Below are positions 16,976 to 27,020 of a stretch of DNA of 64,000 bases, one piece after another. The notes beneath the pieces are model-generated. The model saw nothing but the letters and a program-made list of their open reading frames with translations. It searched no databases and had not been told where the DNA came from. A program made the position numbers and the translations under genes. Position 1 is the stretch's first letter, and each line of letters opens with the position of its first letter. The DNA is taken from positions 124,001 to 188,000 of the forward strand of contig CALUNL010000003.1 in assembly GCA_944322005.1 (NCBI GenBank), in the 5' to 3' direction. The DNA is from an uncultured Alistipes sp. Lineage in GTDB: Bacteria; Bacteroidota; Bacteroidia; Bacteroidales; Rikenellaceae.

Positions 16976-19820
16976 AACATATCGGAGCGAAGTCGCAGCT
17001 GATGCAGGCCTTGCGGTCCTCGGTCTGGCGGAAAGGCGTATCCGCATCATATATCTCGCCAAGGGTGCGGGCCACATGTGCTTCGAACTCCTCCATGCAT
17101 GCCGAATACGGGACACCCGAAACGCCCGTCGACTTGTCGGTTATCAGCGGCGAGTATCCCATGTCCGACATCTTGCGCACATAGTAGAGTTCCGGATGTA
17201 CGTCACGCCCCTGCGAGCGGTAAATCATCATCGAGTAGAGAAGCGTGTTTATGAAGTTTGACTGGCGGTCCTTCGCCTCTCCGGTGAACAGTTCGCCTAC
17301 ACCGCCCATCTCCAGATGTTCCGAACCGGTCTTGTAGTCCACCACACGGAACGAACCGTCGTCGAGACGGTCGATGCGGTCGGCGATACCCGAGAAGTGC
17401 ATCTCCAGGCTTCGTCCGCCCGACTCGAACGGGAACAGATAACCCACCCGGCTCTCCGTGGCAAGGACGGTAAAACCTCCGTTATCGATATCGTAACGCG
17501 CCACATTGTCGCGCAGGTAGCGCAGTACTATCTCGCGTATGACCATCAGCTCCCCGCCCGGTGCAGGCAGCGGAGCATCGGCATCCTGTCCGAAATATAC
17601 GATGTTTATGGCCGAATCCACACAGCGTTCGGCAACTCCCTCGTCCAACAGGCGGCGCAGGTGTGCCGCCGGGTGTTTTTCACCGACCACATGCCCGTAC
17701 AGGAGTTCCGCGGCCTTGTGGAATATGTTTCCGAACATCAGCCCGTCGACCTCCTCCGAAAGTTCGTCATCGGTACGCACCTTTGCGACGGAATAGAAAT
17801 AGAACTTGAGCGGACACTGCACATAACGCGAGAATGCCGTCGGCGAGAGCTCCGCACTGCCGTCCACATATGACTCCATGACGCGCATCACATCCGGCGT
17901 CTTCGGTATGCATATGGCGCTCTCCGCCGGGACGCTTACGTCAAGTCCGACGTCGGACCGCTCCACGTGCAGCGCAGTTTCGTATTCGAGCTGGCGTATG
18001 TAGCGGCTCGGTTCGCCGGTGCTGCGCTCGTCGGCATGGGAACAGTAGAGCATATATACGTTCTCGGCCCTCTGTATGAGCCGGTAAAAGTAATATGCGT
18101 AGACGGCCTCGTGCAGCTCCGGCGTAGGCAGGCCGTAGGCATAGCGCAGGCCGTAAGGGATGAACGACGAGTCGGACATGCGGTTGCCCGGAAAGTTGTC
18201 GTCGGTCATCGAAAGTATTATCACGTCGCGGAAATCGAGATTACGGGTCTCGAGTATGCCCATAACCTGCAACCCCTCGAGCGGTTCCCCCTCGAAAGGG
18301 ATGCGTTCCGTCTGGATGTGCCGTCTCACGAGCGAGCGGCATATCTCCTCCGATATGTCAATGCCGCATGCGTCTATGACATTGAAGAGTCTCGACAGCG
18401 AATCGGACATGGCCGAAAGGAACTCCATCCTGTATCTGTCCCGACCGCCTGGACACGGAGCCTCCGCTATGGCGGCGACTGCCCCGCGAAGATATGCGAG
18501 CAATCCGCGCCAACCCTCCGCATGACGGAACAGCGCCCCGAACAGAGGCGTAACCGACAGCATCTCCTCCGGCACGTATATCAGATTCTCCCCTATTATC
18601 CTCCCTCGCAGCTCCGAAACGGCATCGTCTTCGACACTTGCCACATACGGGTGCGCCAACAGGCCGTTCACATCGACATGGTAGTAAAGGTGCTTCCCTT
18701 CGCGCCTCCGCACATGCGTCTGCAGGGCAAGAAGCCTCTCCACAAGGGATGCAGCGAGCGTACTCTTAAGCGGATATCCCATCGTGACGTTCACTCCTCC
18801 AGCCACATCCGGCAGCGAATACAGGAGCGGGACGAGCAGGTTCTCATCGGTAAGCACCACCGCCGTACGCTTGTCGAGGAACGGGTGTTCTCCGCCGTTG
18901 CGGCTGGCTATTTCGTTCAGTAGCGATGCCGCATGCTTGCACTGTGCGACATTGGATACGCACGATATGTCATGCAGGGAACGTATGTGACGGAAATTGT
19001 CATGGCTCACGCCATCGCCCGACGGGAATTCGGCGATATTGCGCCGCACGAACAAACCTGCCTCCTGCGACACGTCGCGGACATAGTAGTCGTCATAGTC
19101 CCAGAAGAACTCGGCGCCGCATGCGGTCGAAAGATATGAGAAGAGCCTTCTTTCGCAGGCGGAAAGTGCGTTGAATCCGGCAACGACATAACGTCTTGGC
19201 CGGGAGAACGAAGCCTCGCCGCGTTCGATTGCAGCCACGGCCTCCCGGTAAATCAAGCCGGCATAACCGATGCCCATGGACAACAGCCGCCCGCGGTATT
19301 CGGAATATACCGTTCCGAGCGACCTCCACACTTCGAGAAAGGCGCGCTTCTGTTCGGAAAGCGACCCTTCCGGGCCTATCGTCCGCCAAAAAGAGACTAT
19401 TCGCAACTGTTCAGGCGTGAGATAGTCCGTATCGGCCTCGAGTTCCTTTATGTCGGATATGTTGCGGAAGAGCTGCGATGCGTCGACAAGATACTTGTCT
19501 ATCATGTCGAAGTCGGCAAGCAGCATCTCTCCCCAGAAATAGAATCTGTCGAAATCCTCCCTGTAGTATTTGGAGTAGACGTCGAACAGTTCCGCCACAA
19601 GCCGCAGTCTGTCGGCCTGCCGCAACCCCGAAAGTTCGGACATCAGTTCATCCACGGAGAGATATTCCGGCTCCCAAAGCGGTCCGTGCGCCACCTCCGA
19701 GAGGGCATCGGCGAAAAAGAGCCTTGCGCGGCGCGAAGAGAACAGAATGGAAAGGGACGACACATCGTCCCCGTACCTGGCATACAGCCGCGCCGCCACA
19801 TCCCCGAGAAAAGTCCGCAT
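16959..19820 (-). CDS. AddB/RexB-like recombination nuclease subunit
   Basis: A 953-aa protein of the PD-(D/E)XK group that partners AddA-type helicases in double-strand-break repair. The C-terminal nuclease domain shows the ADRIDRL and VVDYKTGS motifs. Four cysteines match the AddB iron-sulfur staple: one in YVQCPLKFYF and three at the end (Cys939, Cys942, Cys948). The N-terminus lacks a clear Walker A, as in RexB-like proteins, so this half is probably a structural helicase-like scaffold. The AddA-like partner is encoded 1 kb away on the other strand. Confidence 0.85.
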   Translation of the reverse strand: MRTFLGDVAARLYARYGDDVSSLSILFSSRRARLFFADALSEVAHGPLWEPEYLSVDELMSELSGLRQADRLRLVAELFDVYSKYYREDFDRFYFWGEMLLADFDMIDKYLVDASQLFRNISDIKELEADTDYLTPEQLRIVSFWRTIGPEGSLSEQKRAFLEVWRSLGTVYSEYRGRLLSMGIGYAGLIYREAVAAIERGEASFSRPRRYVVAGFNALSACERRLFSYLSTACGAEFFWDYDDYYVRDVSQEAGLFVRRNIAEFPSGDGVSHDNFRHIRSLHDISCVSNVAQCKHAASLLNEIASRNGGEHPFLDKRTAVVLTDENLLVPLLYSLPDVAGGVNVTMGYPLKSTLAASLVERLLALQTHVRRREGKHLYYHVDVNGLLAHPYVASVEDDAVSELRGRIIGENLIYVPEEMLSVTPLFGALFRHAEGWRGLLAYLRGAVAAIAEAPCPGGRDRYRMEFLSAMSDSLSRLFNVIDACGIDISEEICRSLVRRHIQTERIPFEGEPLEGLQVMGILETRNLDFRDVIILSMTDDNFPGNRMSDSSFIPYGLRYAYGLPTPELHEAVYAYYFYRLIQRAENVYMLYCSHADERSTGEPSRYIRQLEYETALHVERSDVGLDVSVPAESAICIPKTPDVMRVMESYVDGSAELSPTAFSRYVQCPLKFYFYSVAKVRTDDELSEEVDGLMFGNIFHKAAELLYGHVVGEKHPAAHLRRLLDEGVAERCVDSAINIVYFGQDADAPLPAPGGELMVIREIVLRYLRDNVARYDIDNGGFTVLATESRVGYLFPFESGGRSLEMHFSGIADRIDRLDDGSFRVVDYKTGSEHLEMGGVGELFTGEAKDRQSNFINTLLYSMMIYRSQGRDVHPELYYVRKMSDMGYSPLITDKSTGVSGVPYSACMEEFEAHVARTLGEIYDADTPFRQTEDRKACISCDFAPICFRKEE

Positions 19821-19833
19821 ACGGCTACGGTAT

Positions 19834-20571
19834 TCAGTCTACGGAAACTATATCACCGCCGAATAGAGACGAGCGGTTGCGAATTATCTCCGGCTTGCCG
19901 CGATACAGCAGCCTTGCCGCAGTCGACGTAACCGCTTCAAGACGTTCGGATACGTTCAGCCTCACCTCCGCCCCGTGCGAAGCCTCGACTATCGACGAAA
20001 CAGTGGACAGGTTCCACGCATCTATCTTTGCGGTAGAGACATTGAGCTTGAAATAGCGCGACTCCCCGCTCAGGACGATACGGCTCTGGCCCGTACACTC
20101 GATGAACGTATCGAGAGTCCGTATGCCGAGAGTCACAATGGCGCCGCCCGATACGGACATGTCGAATACGCGTCTTTCAAGAGGCTCCTCGAACGCGACG
20201 GTAGCCGCGGACACCCGCACCTTTTCAAGCGTGCTGTAGTATACGGTGACATCGGTGACGGTCGTTCGTTTCTGGTCGAACCGCTCCTCCACGCGCAATA
20301 CTCCGTCCTTGTTGACCGTGGCACGGAACTTCGATGTCATGGACCCCTTTGTATCGTATACGATCTTCACCTCCGATTCGTCGTCGACATGTTTCATGTT
20401 CACATTCAACGGACCGTCTATCTCGATAGCCGTGAATGGCGTGAGCAGATCGGTCTTCGGAATGGACGCCACCCGTTCGACATTGGCAGCCGGCTGCTGT
20501 CCCGCAGGTTCCTGTGCGGATGCGGAAACGGCAGTCAGAACAAGAATTATACTCGCCAACAGTCTGTTCAT
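19834..20571 (-). CDS. DUF2807 (head-GIN) beta-helix protein, secreted
   Basis: A 245-aa protein with a Sec signal peptide (cleavage near SASAQ) and the beta-solenoid pattern of DUF2807 head-GIN proteins, recognisable from phrases such as FTAIEIDGPLNVN and repeated VSAATV-like turns. It is probably periplasmic or surface exposed. Its function is not known. It lies between the two recombination nuclease genes, 13 bases upstream of the AddB-like gene, so it may share a transcript with it. That gene pair looks like a chance arrangement. Confidence 0.75.
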   Translation of the reverse strand: MNRLLASIILVLTAVSASAQEPAGQQPAANVERVASIPKTDLLTPFTAIEIDGPLNVNMKHVDDESEVKIVYDTKGSMTSKFRATVNKDGVLRVEERFDQKRTTVTDVTVYYSTLEKVRVSAATVAFEEPLERRVFDMSVSGGAIVTLGIRTLDTFIECTGQSRIVLSGESRYFKLNVSTAKIDAWNLSTVSSIVEASHGAEVRLNVSERLEAVTSTAARLLYRGKPEIIRNRSSLFGGDIVSVD

Positions 20572-20795
20572 AAGGATATGGTGTTACAAAACAACGCACA
20601 AGATAAGAATTTTTTTGCAGATTCAGCACCCGTTGCTCCGATTTTATCACCGCCGCACATGTCCCGCCGTCGTGTAAATTATGGTGACAACCACACTGAC
20701 GGGCGGCAAATGGCAAAATTATCGCTCCATTTTCGGCACATATTGTCCAAATCAGAAATAAAATAGGTATCTTTACGACAAACTGAAACACCGAC

Positions 20796-23700
20796 GTGAG
20801 AGCGAAAATCCTTAACGCGAGCGCAGGCTCCGGAAAGACATATCAACTTGCCTACAAGTATGTGCTGGATGTGCTCAAATGCGACAACGGGCACGGAGCG
20901 TTCGATCCGGGCGGCTACCGCCGCATCGTTGCCGTAACATTCACCAACAAGGCAACCGAAGAGATGAAATCGCGAATCCTGAGGCGCATCCACGAGCTCG
21001 CCTCCGGAGAAAAGAGCGAATATCTCGGCAACCTGATGCGCGACACCGGACTCCCGGAGGAGGAGTTGCGGCGACGGGCCTCGCGCGTGCGGTCGGCAAT
21101 ACTGCACGACTATTCGAGATTCACGATACTCACCAACGACACGTTTTTCCAGCGAATCCTGCGGGCATTCGTCAAGGAGCTCGGAATGGAGCTCAACTAC
21201 TCGCTTGAGCTCGATGCCGACCCGATAATTGCGCGCAGCGCGGATGCCCTTATCGAGGATATAGCCGACAACACCGAACTGCGGAGCTGGATAATGGACC
21301 TTGCCAGGGACCGCATAGAGAACGGAGAGAGATGGAATATCCGCGACGGAATAAAACTGCTGCAGAAGGAGCTCTTCAAGGAGTTCTCAAAGGAGCCGAT
21401 AGAGCATGCCGCAGACAAGCAGCAGCTGAAAAGGCTCGTCTTCGGGTTCTGCGCGGCGACGGACAAGGCTTGTGAAGAGTTGAAACACCGATGCGGGAAG
21501 GCGCTCAAACGCATCGCTGATGCGGGATACACGACCGGCGATTTCCAGAAAGGGCTAATGACGGCATTCGAGAAGTGTGCCGCCGGGGACTTCGTCATGC
21601 CTACGGCAAGCAAGCTCGGGATGCTGCGCGGAGAGCCATCGGGATGGTTCACGAAGGCAAGGAAGGCCGGTTCGGAGATGGTCGCATTCGCAGCCTCACT
21701 GCAACCGGAGATGTGTTCGATTGCCGACGAAACGGCAAAGGTCACGGGAATGTGCGAGACAAGGCGGCTGCTGTTGCAGAACTACCGGGCATTCGCGCTG
21801 CTCAACGACCTGTACCGTAAATCAATAGAGATATGCCGCGAAGAGAACTCGCTGATTCTCTCCGAGACCAAGAACATAATCTCCACATTCGTCACCGAAA
21901 GCGACGCGCCGTTCATCTATGAGAAGGTCGGGAACCGTTTCGACAGGTACATGATAGACGAGTTCCAGGACACGTCGCTCGGAGAATGGAGGAACTTCCT
22001 TCCGCTGCTGCGCAACGCCATGGCACAAAGCACCGACGTATCGGTCCTTCTTGTAGGCGACATCAAGCAGTCCATCTACCGCTGGCGGGGAAGCGACTGG
22101 AGCATTCTCGGTTCGACGGCCCCGGACGATCTCGGGCGCGAAAATACAGAGATACGCACACTCGACAGCAACTTCCGCAGCCTTCCGCAGATAGTAGGCT
22201 TCAACAACGACATCTTCGACCGTATCATACAGACGGACAATGCCGCACTCAACGGCATGCTCGACGAAGGACTCGAAAAGGGAGCCATCGGGAAGAGGCT
22301 CCACTCCTCGCTCAAGGATGTGCTGGCCAGGGCATATGCGGGTCACAGGCAGCAGCCGAAACGCAAGTGCGTCAACAGGGGTTATGTAAACGTCACGACC
22401 TACGGCGAGGGGCCCGATGTGGCGGGATGCGTCAAACGGGTGCTCGACCTCGGTTTTCGGCCGTGCGACATCACGGTCATAATACGCGACAAGAAAGAGG
22501 GTGTGAAGGTTGCACGCGAACTGCTCGCAGTCAAGGAGGAGGGCGACCCGCGCTACAGGTTCGAGGTCACGACGCAGGAGGGACTGAAGATAAACGGTTC
22601 GCCGGCGGTAATGCTGATTCTCGCGATGTTCCGCCTCGCCGTGAACCGGCGCGACCGCATAAGCCTTGCCATATACAACCGCTACCGCAAGGGATGCGAT
22701 TTCCGTGCGGTGCTGTCGGAAGAGGAGAACGCATTCCTCGACACCCTGCGTTCGATGTCGCCCGAAGAGGCTTTCGAGAGGGTGCTGATGAGATTCCCGG
22801 ACATAACCGACGGCCAGACGGCATACGTACAGGCGCTGCACGAACAGATCGTAAGGTACTGCAGCAACCACACGGCAGACCTCAACATGCTGCTGGAGTG
22901 GTGGGACGAAAACGGCAGCGGCAAGTCGGTATGCGTCGAACGCAACGAGTCGTCCATCGACATAATGACCATCCACAAGGCCAAAGGGCTCGAGAACAAG
23001 GTGATCATAATACCATACTGCAAATGGGGCCTTAACCCTCGGCCAAGGTCGGGAGACATAAAGACGACGATATGGACCGAACCATCGCACGGCAGCGGAC
23101 TCGACGGGCTCGGGCGGTTCCCCGTTACCTTTGGCAGCGGCATGGCCGACTCGGCATTTGCCGAAGGGTTCTACGAGGAGACGGTACAGTCGCACGTCGA
23201 CGCCGTTAACCTGCTCTATGTCGCCTTCACGAGAGCGTCGGAACAGTTGTATGTATTTGTCCCGGAGAAGTCGATCAGGGAGGGGCGTTGCAACAATGCG
23301 GGCGAGCTTCTGTGTCGTGCCATAGGCGCCGACGGATTCAAGGACAACGGCAACGGCGGCCTGTCGTTCGAATGCGGCATCTGCCAGTCACCGGAGCCTT
23401 CGGCAGACAAAAAGGGAGAGAAACGCAAACGCGAAATATTGACTGAATATGTTTCGAGGCCGGCATCCATGAGGCTGCGCCTGAAATCCGAGCGCTATTC
23501 GCCCGACGGGGAGACGTCCGGTCTGTCCCCGCGTGACGAGGGCATAGCCATGCACCGAATATTCGAGAAGGCCGCCACGCGCGATGATATCGAGTCGGCC
23601 GTAAGGCAGGCTGTAACCGACGGCTTGCTGTCGGAAGCCGAGGCCGGATCATTGCGAGAAAGGATCATGCAGACGCTCGACAGTACAGTGGCCGGAGAGT

Positions 23701-23954
23701 GGTTCGACGGAGAGTGGACCGCCGTGAGGTGCGAAAACGATATCGTCGTACCGGGCATGGGGCTGTTGCGTCCCGACCGCGTCATGATGCGAGACGGCAG
23801 GGCGGTCGTGGTAGACTACAAGTTCGGGCAGAAGAGGGATGAATACGGCAAACAGGTGGCCGAGTATGCCGGACTGCTTCGGAAGATGGGATACAGGAAG
23901 GTCGAAGGATACATTTGGTACGTAAGGACAGGGGAAATAGCAAGAATTGTCTGA
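20796..23954 (+). CDS. AddA-like UvrD-family helicase-nuclease
   Basis: A 1052-aa superfamily 1 helicase with a C-terminal nuclease. The motifs appear in order: Walker A NASAGSGKTYQ (about 7-17), FTNKATEEM, motif II DEFQDTS, motif III GDIKQSIYRWRGSD, LDSNFRS, motif V MTIHKAKGLE and motif VI VAFTRASEQ. The nuclease site RPDRV and VVDYKFG is near the C-terminus. It should work with the AddB-like protein to resect broken DNA ends for RecA. The start codon is GTG at 20796; a one-mismatch -7 element TATCTTTA lies at 20768. Confidence 0.9.
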   Translation: MRAKILNASAGSGKTYQLAYKYVLDVLKCDNGHGAFDPGGYRRIVAVTFTNKATEEMKSRILRRIHELASGEKSEYLGNLMRDTGLPEEELRRRASRVRSAILHDYSRFTILTNDTFFQRILRAFVKELGMELNYSLELDADPIIARSADALIEDIADNTELRSWIMDLARDRIENGERWNIRDGIKLLQKELFKEFSKEPIEHAADKQQLKRLVFGFCAATDKACEELKHRCGKALKRIADAGYTTGDFQKGLMTAFEKCAAGDFVMPTASKLGMLRGEPSGWFTKARKAGSEMVAFAASLQPEMCSIADETAKVTGMCETRRLLLQNYRAFALLNDLYRKSIEICREENSLILSETKNIISTFVTESDAPFIYEKVGNRFDRYMIDEFQDTSLGEWRNFLPLLRNAMAQSTDVSVLLVGDIKQSIYRWRGSDWSILGSTAPDDLGRENTEIRTLDSNFRSLPQIVGFNNDIFDRIIQTDNAALNGMLDEGLEKGAIGKRLHSSLKDVLARAYAGHRQQPKRKCVNRGYVNVTTYGEGPDVAGCVKRVLDLGFRPCDITVIIRDKKEGVKVARELLAVKEEGDPRYRFEVTTQEGLKINGSPAVMLILAMFRLAVNRRDRISLAIYNRYRKGCDFRAVLSEEENAFLDTLRSMSPEEAFERVLMRFPDITDGQTAYVQALHEQIVRYCSNHTADLNMLLEWWDENGSGKSVCVERNESSIDIMTIHKAKGLENKVIIIPYCKWGLNPRPRSGDIKTTIWTEPSHGSGLDGLGRFPVTFGSGMADSAFAEGFYEETVQSHVDAVNLLYVAFTRASEQLYVFVPEKSIREGRCNNAGELLCRAIGADGFKDNGNGGLSFECGICQSPEPSADKKGEKRKREILTEYVSRPASMRLRLKSERYSPDGETSGLSPRDEGIAMHRIFEKAATRDDIESAVRQAVTDGLLSEAEAGSLRERIMQTLDSTVAGEWFDGEWTAVRCENDIVVPGMGLLRPDRVMMRDGRAVVVDYKFGQKRDEYGKQVAEYAGLLRKMGYRKVEGYIWYVRTGEIARIV

Positions 23955-24016
23955 CCGCAGGCAGCATACGCGGCAAACTATTCGCCATATTCGCAAAAAA
24001 GTTGTACATTAGCAGG

Positions 24017-25723
24017 ATGAAACACTCGGTACTCGGCATAATACCTCGACGGTTCAGGGCCCGCGGCTATGCGGTCACCTTCACCATACTGTTGAGGGCG
24101 CTCCTGAATTTCGTCGGGCTTGCGGCCCTGCTGCCGATTCTCTACCTCATTCTCGACAGCGAGAAGATACACTCCAACAGCACGCTTTCGGCCATATACG
24201 ACCGCCTGGGATTCACGGACGACACGTCGTTCGTAGCCGCGGTTTCGGCAGCCATGGTGGCATTCATCATCATCAAGTGCGCCGTGAACCTCGGCCTGTA
24301 CCGCTTCGAGCGCGACTACATATACTCACTCTACCGCTACCTATCGCGCAACCTCTACATCGACTACTTCAACCGCGGACTGTCGTTCATAAAGGGGTCG
24401 AACTCGGCCGTGCTCTCGCGCAACGTCAACGTGGTCTGCTATACCTTCGTGGCCGGGGTGCTCCGCCCGATGGCAACCATACTCAGCGAGGCGATGCTGT
24501 TCGTACTGCTGTTCGTCGCGATATTCATATACAGTCCGCTGGCGGCGATACTCACGGCCGTGATATTCATCCCGTCGGCATGGCTCTACTTCTCGCTCAT
24601 ACGCAAGCGCGTGAACCGCTACGGCACAATAGAGAACGAGGCCCAGAGGGCGAAATACCGCAACGTGACGGAGACCTACCGCGGCTATGCCGACATCGAG
24701 ATAAACAACGCCTTCCCGAAGATGCTCCGGTCGTTCGACAACTCCATCGACACGATCATAGATGTCGGCAAGAAGAACGCCACCGTATCGACATTCCCGC
24801 AGACATTCACCGAAATAGGCCTGGCCGTCGGCATGGCGCTCCTCGTCACGTTGAGCGTTGGGCTTCACAGCAACGACATGAAGATTCTCTTCGGAATCTT
24901 CGCCGTAGCCGCGCTCCGGCTGCTCCCGTCGATACGCAACATCATGGGGGCATGGACATCGCTCCGCTACAACCGCTACACGACAGACATCATACGCGAC
25001 GCCGACATCGACATGATGGCCGACATCACCGACGTCTCGTCCGAACGTTTCGAATTCAGGAATGAGATACGCGTGGAAAACCTGTCGTTCCGTTTTGCCG
25101 ACAGTGACAGGGATACCCTTCACGACGTCTCCTTCACCATCCGCCGCGGCGAGAAGGTCGGCATAAAGGGGCGTTCGGGTGCGGGCAAGACCACCCTGTT
25201 CAACCTGATGCTCGGCTTCTACTCCCCTACCGGCGGCGCGATATACATCGACGGCGAGAAACTGTCCGAATCGAACCGCCGCAAGTGGCAGAACACGATA
25301 GGATATGTCTCGCAGAGCGTATTCCTGACCGACAGCACCGTACTTGCGAACATCGCCCTCGGATGCGACGAGGAGTCGGTGGACATGGAGCGTGTGGAAC
25401 GTGCCGTCGACATGGCGAACCTGCGCGAGTTCATAGATTCGCTGCCGAACGGTATCCACAGCCGCATCGGCGAGTGCGGCGCCCTGCTTTCGGGAGGGCA
25501 GCGGCAGCGCATAGGAATAGCAAGGGCTCTGTACAAGCGTGCCGACGTGCTCTTCTTCGACGAGGCCACCTCCTCGCTCGACAACGAGACCGAACACGGC
25601 ATAAATGCCTCAATAGAGGCCCTTTCCAAGGCAGACAAGGAACTTACCATAATAATAATCGCACACAGGGAGAGCTCTCTCGAGTGCTGCGACCGCACCA
25701 TAACCGTCAAACAGGAGAGATGA
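24017..25723 (+). CDS. ABC exporter, fused membrane and ATPase domains
   Basis: A 568-aa half-transporter with about six membrane helices in the first ~320 residues and a C-terminal ATPase domain. Walker A (GRSGAGKTT) is near 385, the signature LSGGQRQR near 490 and Walker B (LFFDEATS) near 510. No N-terminal C39 peptidase domain is present. It is coupled by ATGA to an HprK-like kinase gene and then to an S26-like peptidase gene, a context that suggests export of a modified peptide, although no precursor is seen. I chose the ATG at 24017 because upstream in-frame codons overlap the AddA-like gene. Confidence 0.88.
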   Translation: MKHSVLGIIPRRFRARGYAVTFTILLRALLNFVGLAALLPILYLILDSEKIHSNSTLSAIYDRLGFTDDTSFVAAVSAAMVAFIIIKCAVNLGLYRFERDYIYSLYRYLSRNLYIDYFNRGLSFIKGSNSAVLSRNVNVVCYTFVAGVLRPMATILSEAMLFVLLFVAIFIYSPLAAILTAVIFIPSAWLYFSLIRKRVNRYGTIENEAQRAKYRNVTETYRGYADIEINNAFPKMLRSFDNSIDTIIDVGKKNATVSTFPQTFTEIGLAVGMALLVTLSVGLHSNDMKILFGIFAVAALRLLPSIRNIMGAWTSLRYNRYTTDIIRDADIDMMADITDVSSERFEFRNEIRVENLSFRFADSDRDTLHDVSFTIRRGEKVGIKGRSGAGKTTLFNLMLGFYSPTGGAIYIDGEKLSESNRRKWQNTIGYVSQSVFLTDSTVLANIALGCDEESVDMERVERAVDMANLREFIDSLPNGIHSRIGECGALLSGGQRQRIGIARALYKRADVLFFDEATSSLDNETEHGINASIEALSKADKELTIIIIAHRESSLECCDRTITVKQER

Positions 25724-26604
25724 ATTACAAGATAGCACTTTACGGAGTACGCACCGAAGGTTCGCTGGCCGACCTGGCCGCATGCAGGCTCACCGGGTTC
25801 AAGCCGTTCGAGGTCGATGCCGACAGTATCGGAGAACCGGTACTTACGATACACTTCGACTCGGAAACAACCTGCGACCCGTCCGGACTCGAGACGCTGC
25901 ATGAGTTCGAATTCGAGGAGAACTACGCCAAATGCCGTTTCTGCCGCATGGCTGACGGACGATACCTATTCGAAATGGACAGGGATGCCACCGGCGAGAC
26001 GGCGGTGTTCATTACGGACGGCACGCATGCCATAAGCAACATGAGCAGCAACGGATGTCACGACATAACACTCCTGCGCTTCGGCCTGTGGATGATGTTC
26101 GGCATAGCAATCAACCCGCACAAGGCCGTGGCGATACACTCTTCGGTCATAGTAAAGGATGGAGGGGCTGCACTCTTCCTCGGGGAGTCAGGAACCGGGA
26201 AGAGCACTCATACGAGGTTGTGGAGAGAGAACATCGAAGGGGCGAAACTGCTTAACGACGACAGCCCGATCATCCGGTTCGTCGACGGTGTTCCCACCGC
26301 ATTCGGGTCACCGTGGAGCGGCAAGACGCCCTGCTTTAGAAACCTCTGTTTCCCGATACGCGGATTCGTAAGGCTGAGCCAGGCCCCTTACAACAAAATA
26401 CACAGGCTGCCCGTATTGAACGCCATCGGGGCGCTGCTACCGTCGTGCCCTCCGGCATTCGCATACGACGACACGCTGCAGGATAACATCTGCGACATGC
26501 TTTCGGAGATGATCGAGAAGGCCCCAGTCTATCATCTGGAGTGTCTGCCCGATGCAGATGCCGCACGGCTCTCATACAATACACTGTTCGCGGAGAGAAG
26601 ATGA
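25720..26604 (+). CDS. HprK-like serine kinase homologue
   Basis: A 294-aa protein of the HPr kinase/PEP carboxykinase-like P-loop group. The Walker A motif GESGTGKST spans about 155-163, followed by LLNDDSP (178-183) and the PCFRN segment. His140 lies before the P-loop where HprK has a catalytic region. It is not genuine HprK: the N-terminal HprK domain is replaced, and no ptsH is near. Homologues occur in lasso-peptide and other RiPP clusters, where such kinases phosphorylate precursor peptides. It is coupled by 4-base overlaps to the ABC exporter upstream and the S26-like gene downstream. Confidence 0.75.
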   Translation: MNYKIALYGVRTEGSLADLAACRLTGFKPFEVDADSIGEPVLTIHFDSETTCDPSGLETLHEFEFEENYAKCRFCRMADGRYLFEMDRDATGETAVFITDGTHAISNMSSNGCHDITLLRFGLWMMFGIAINPHKAVAIHSSVIVKDGGAALFLGESGTGKSTHTRLWRENIEGAKLLNDDSPIIRFVDGVPTAFGSPWSGKTPCFRNLCFPIRGFVRLSQAPYNKIHRLPVLNAIGALLPSCPPAFAYDDTLQDNICDMLSEMIEKAPVYHLECLPDADAARLSYNTLFAERR

Positions 26605-27014
26605 ACACACAGTATGTAAAAAACCGCGAAATGTTCTCCATTGCGCGTGACATCCTTCTCGAAGGCTCAAGCGTGAAGGTATCCGTGAAGGGACAGAGCA
26701 TGCTTCCGTTTTTCCGCAGCGGGGCGACCGTTCTTCTCCGCCCGATACGCGAGTCCGACTTCAGAAAATACAACGTCGTGATGGCGGACGCCGGCCGTAA
26801 TTTCGTCATTCACCGCATAATAGCGCTCGACGGAGAGAAAGTGACACTGCTCGGAGACGGAAACATATACGGTACGGAGACAATGTCGCGGGACAAGGTT
26901 TACGGCATAATAGACTGTTCGCGCACACACCTGTTTCTTGCAAAACTGTGGCTTCTGATAAGGCCGCTGCGGAAATATCCGCTCTGGATAATACGGAGAA
27001 TTACATCCAAATAG
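26601..27014 (+). CDS. S24/S26-type peptidase, Ser-His (SEC11-like) form
   Basis: A 137-aa protein with the serine peptidase motif VKGQSMLPF (Ser33) and a second motif FVIHRII with His71. This is the arrangement of eukaryotic/archaeal-type signal peptidases (Ser-His), and not the Ser-Lys of ordinary bacterial LepB. No strong N-terminal membrane helix is visible, but residues ~115-133 (LFLAKLWLLIRPLRKYPLWI) could bind membrane. Its ATG overlaps the kinase stop. It probably cleaves a peptide processed by the neighbouring kinase and exporter, which is inference from context. Confidence 0.7.
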   Translation: MNTQYVKNREMFSIARDILLEGSSVKVSVKGQSMLPFFRSGATVLLRPIRESDFRKYNVVMADAGRNFVIHRIIALDGEKVTLLGDGNIYGTETMSRDKVYGIIDCSRTHLFLAKLWLLIRPLRKYPLWIIRRITSK

Positions 27015-27020
27015 AGAGAT

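Noticed and set aside
24005..24012. TACATTAG as a promoter for the ABC exporter gene
   Set aside because: It has one mismatch in the -7, and a start there would fall at the ATG, leaving no leader. The gene may be read through from the AddA-like gene.
25720..26604. PEP carboxykinase or genuine HPr kinase
   Set aside because: The P-loop region fits both annotations loosely, but the N-terminal domains and the PTS context are missing. It is better described as HprK-like.
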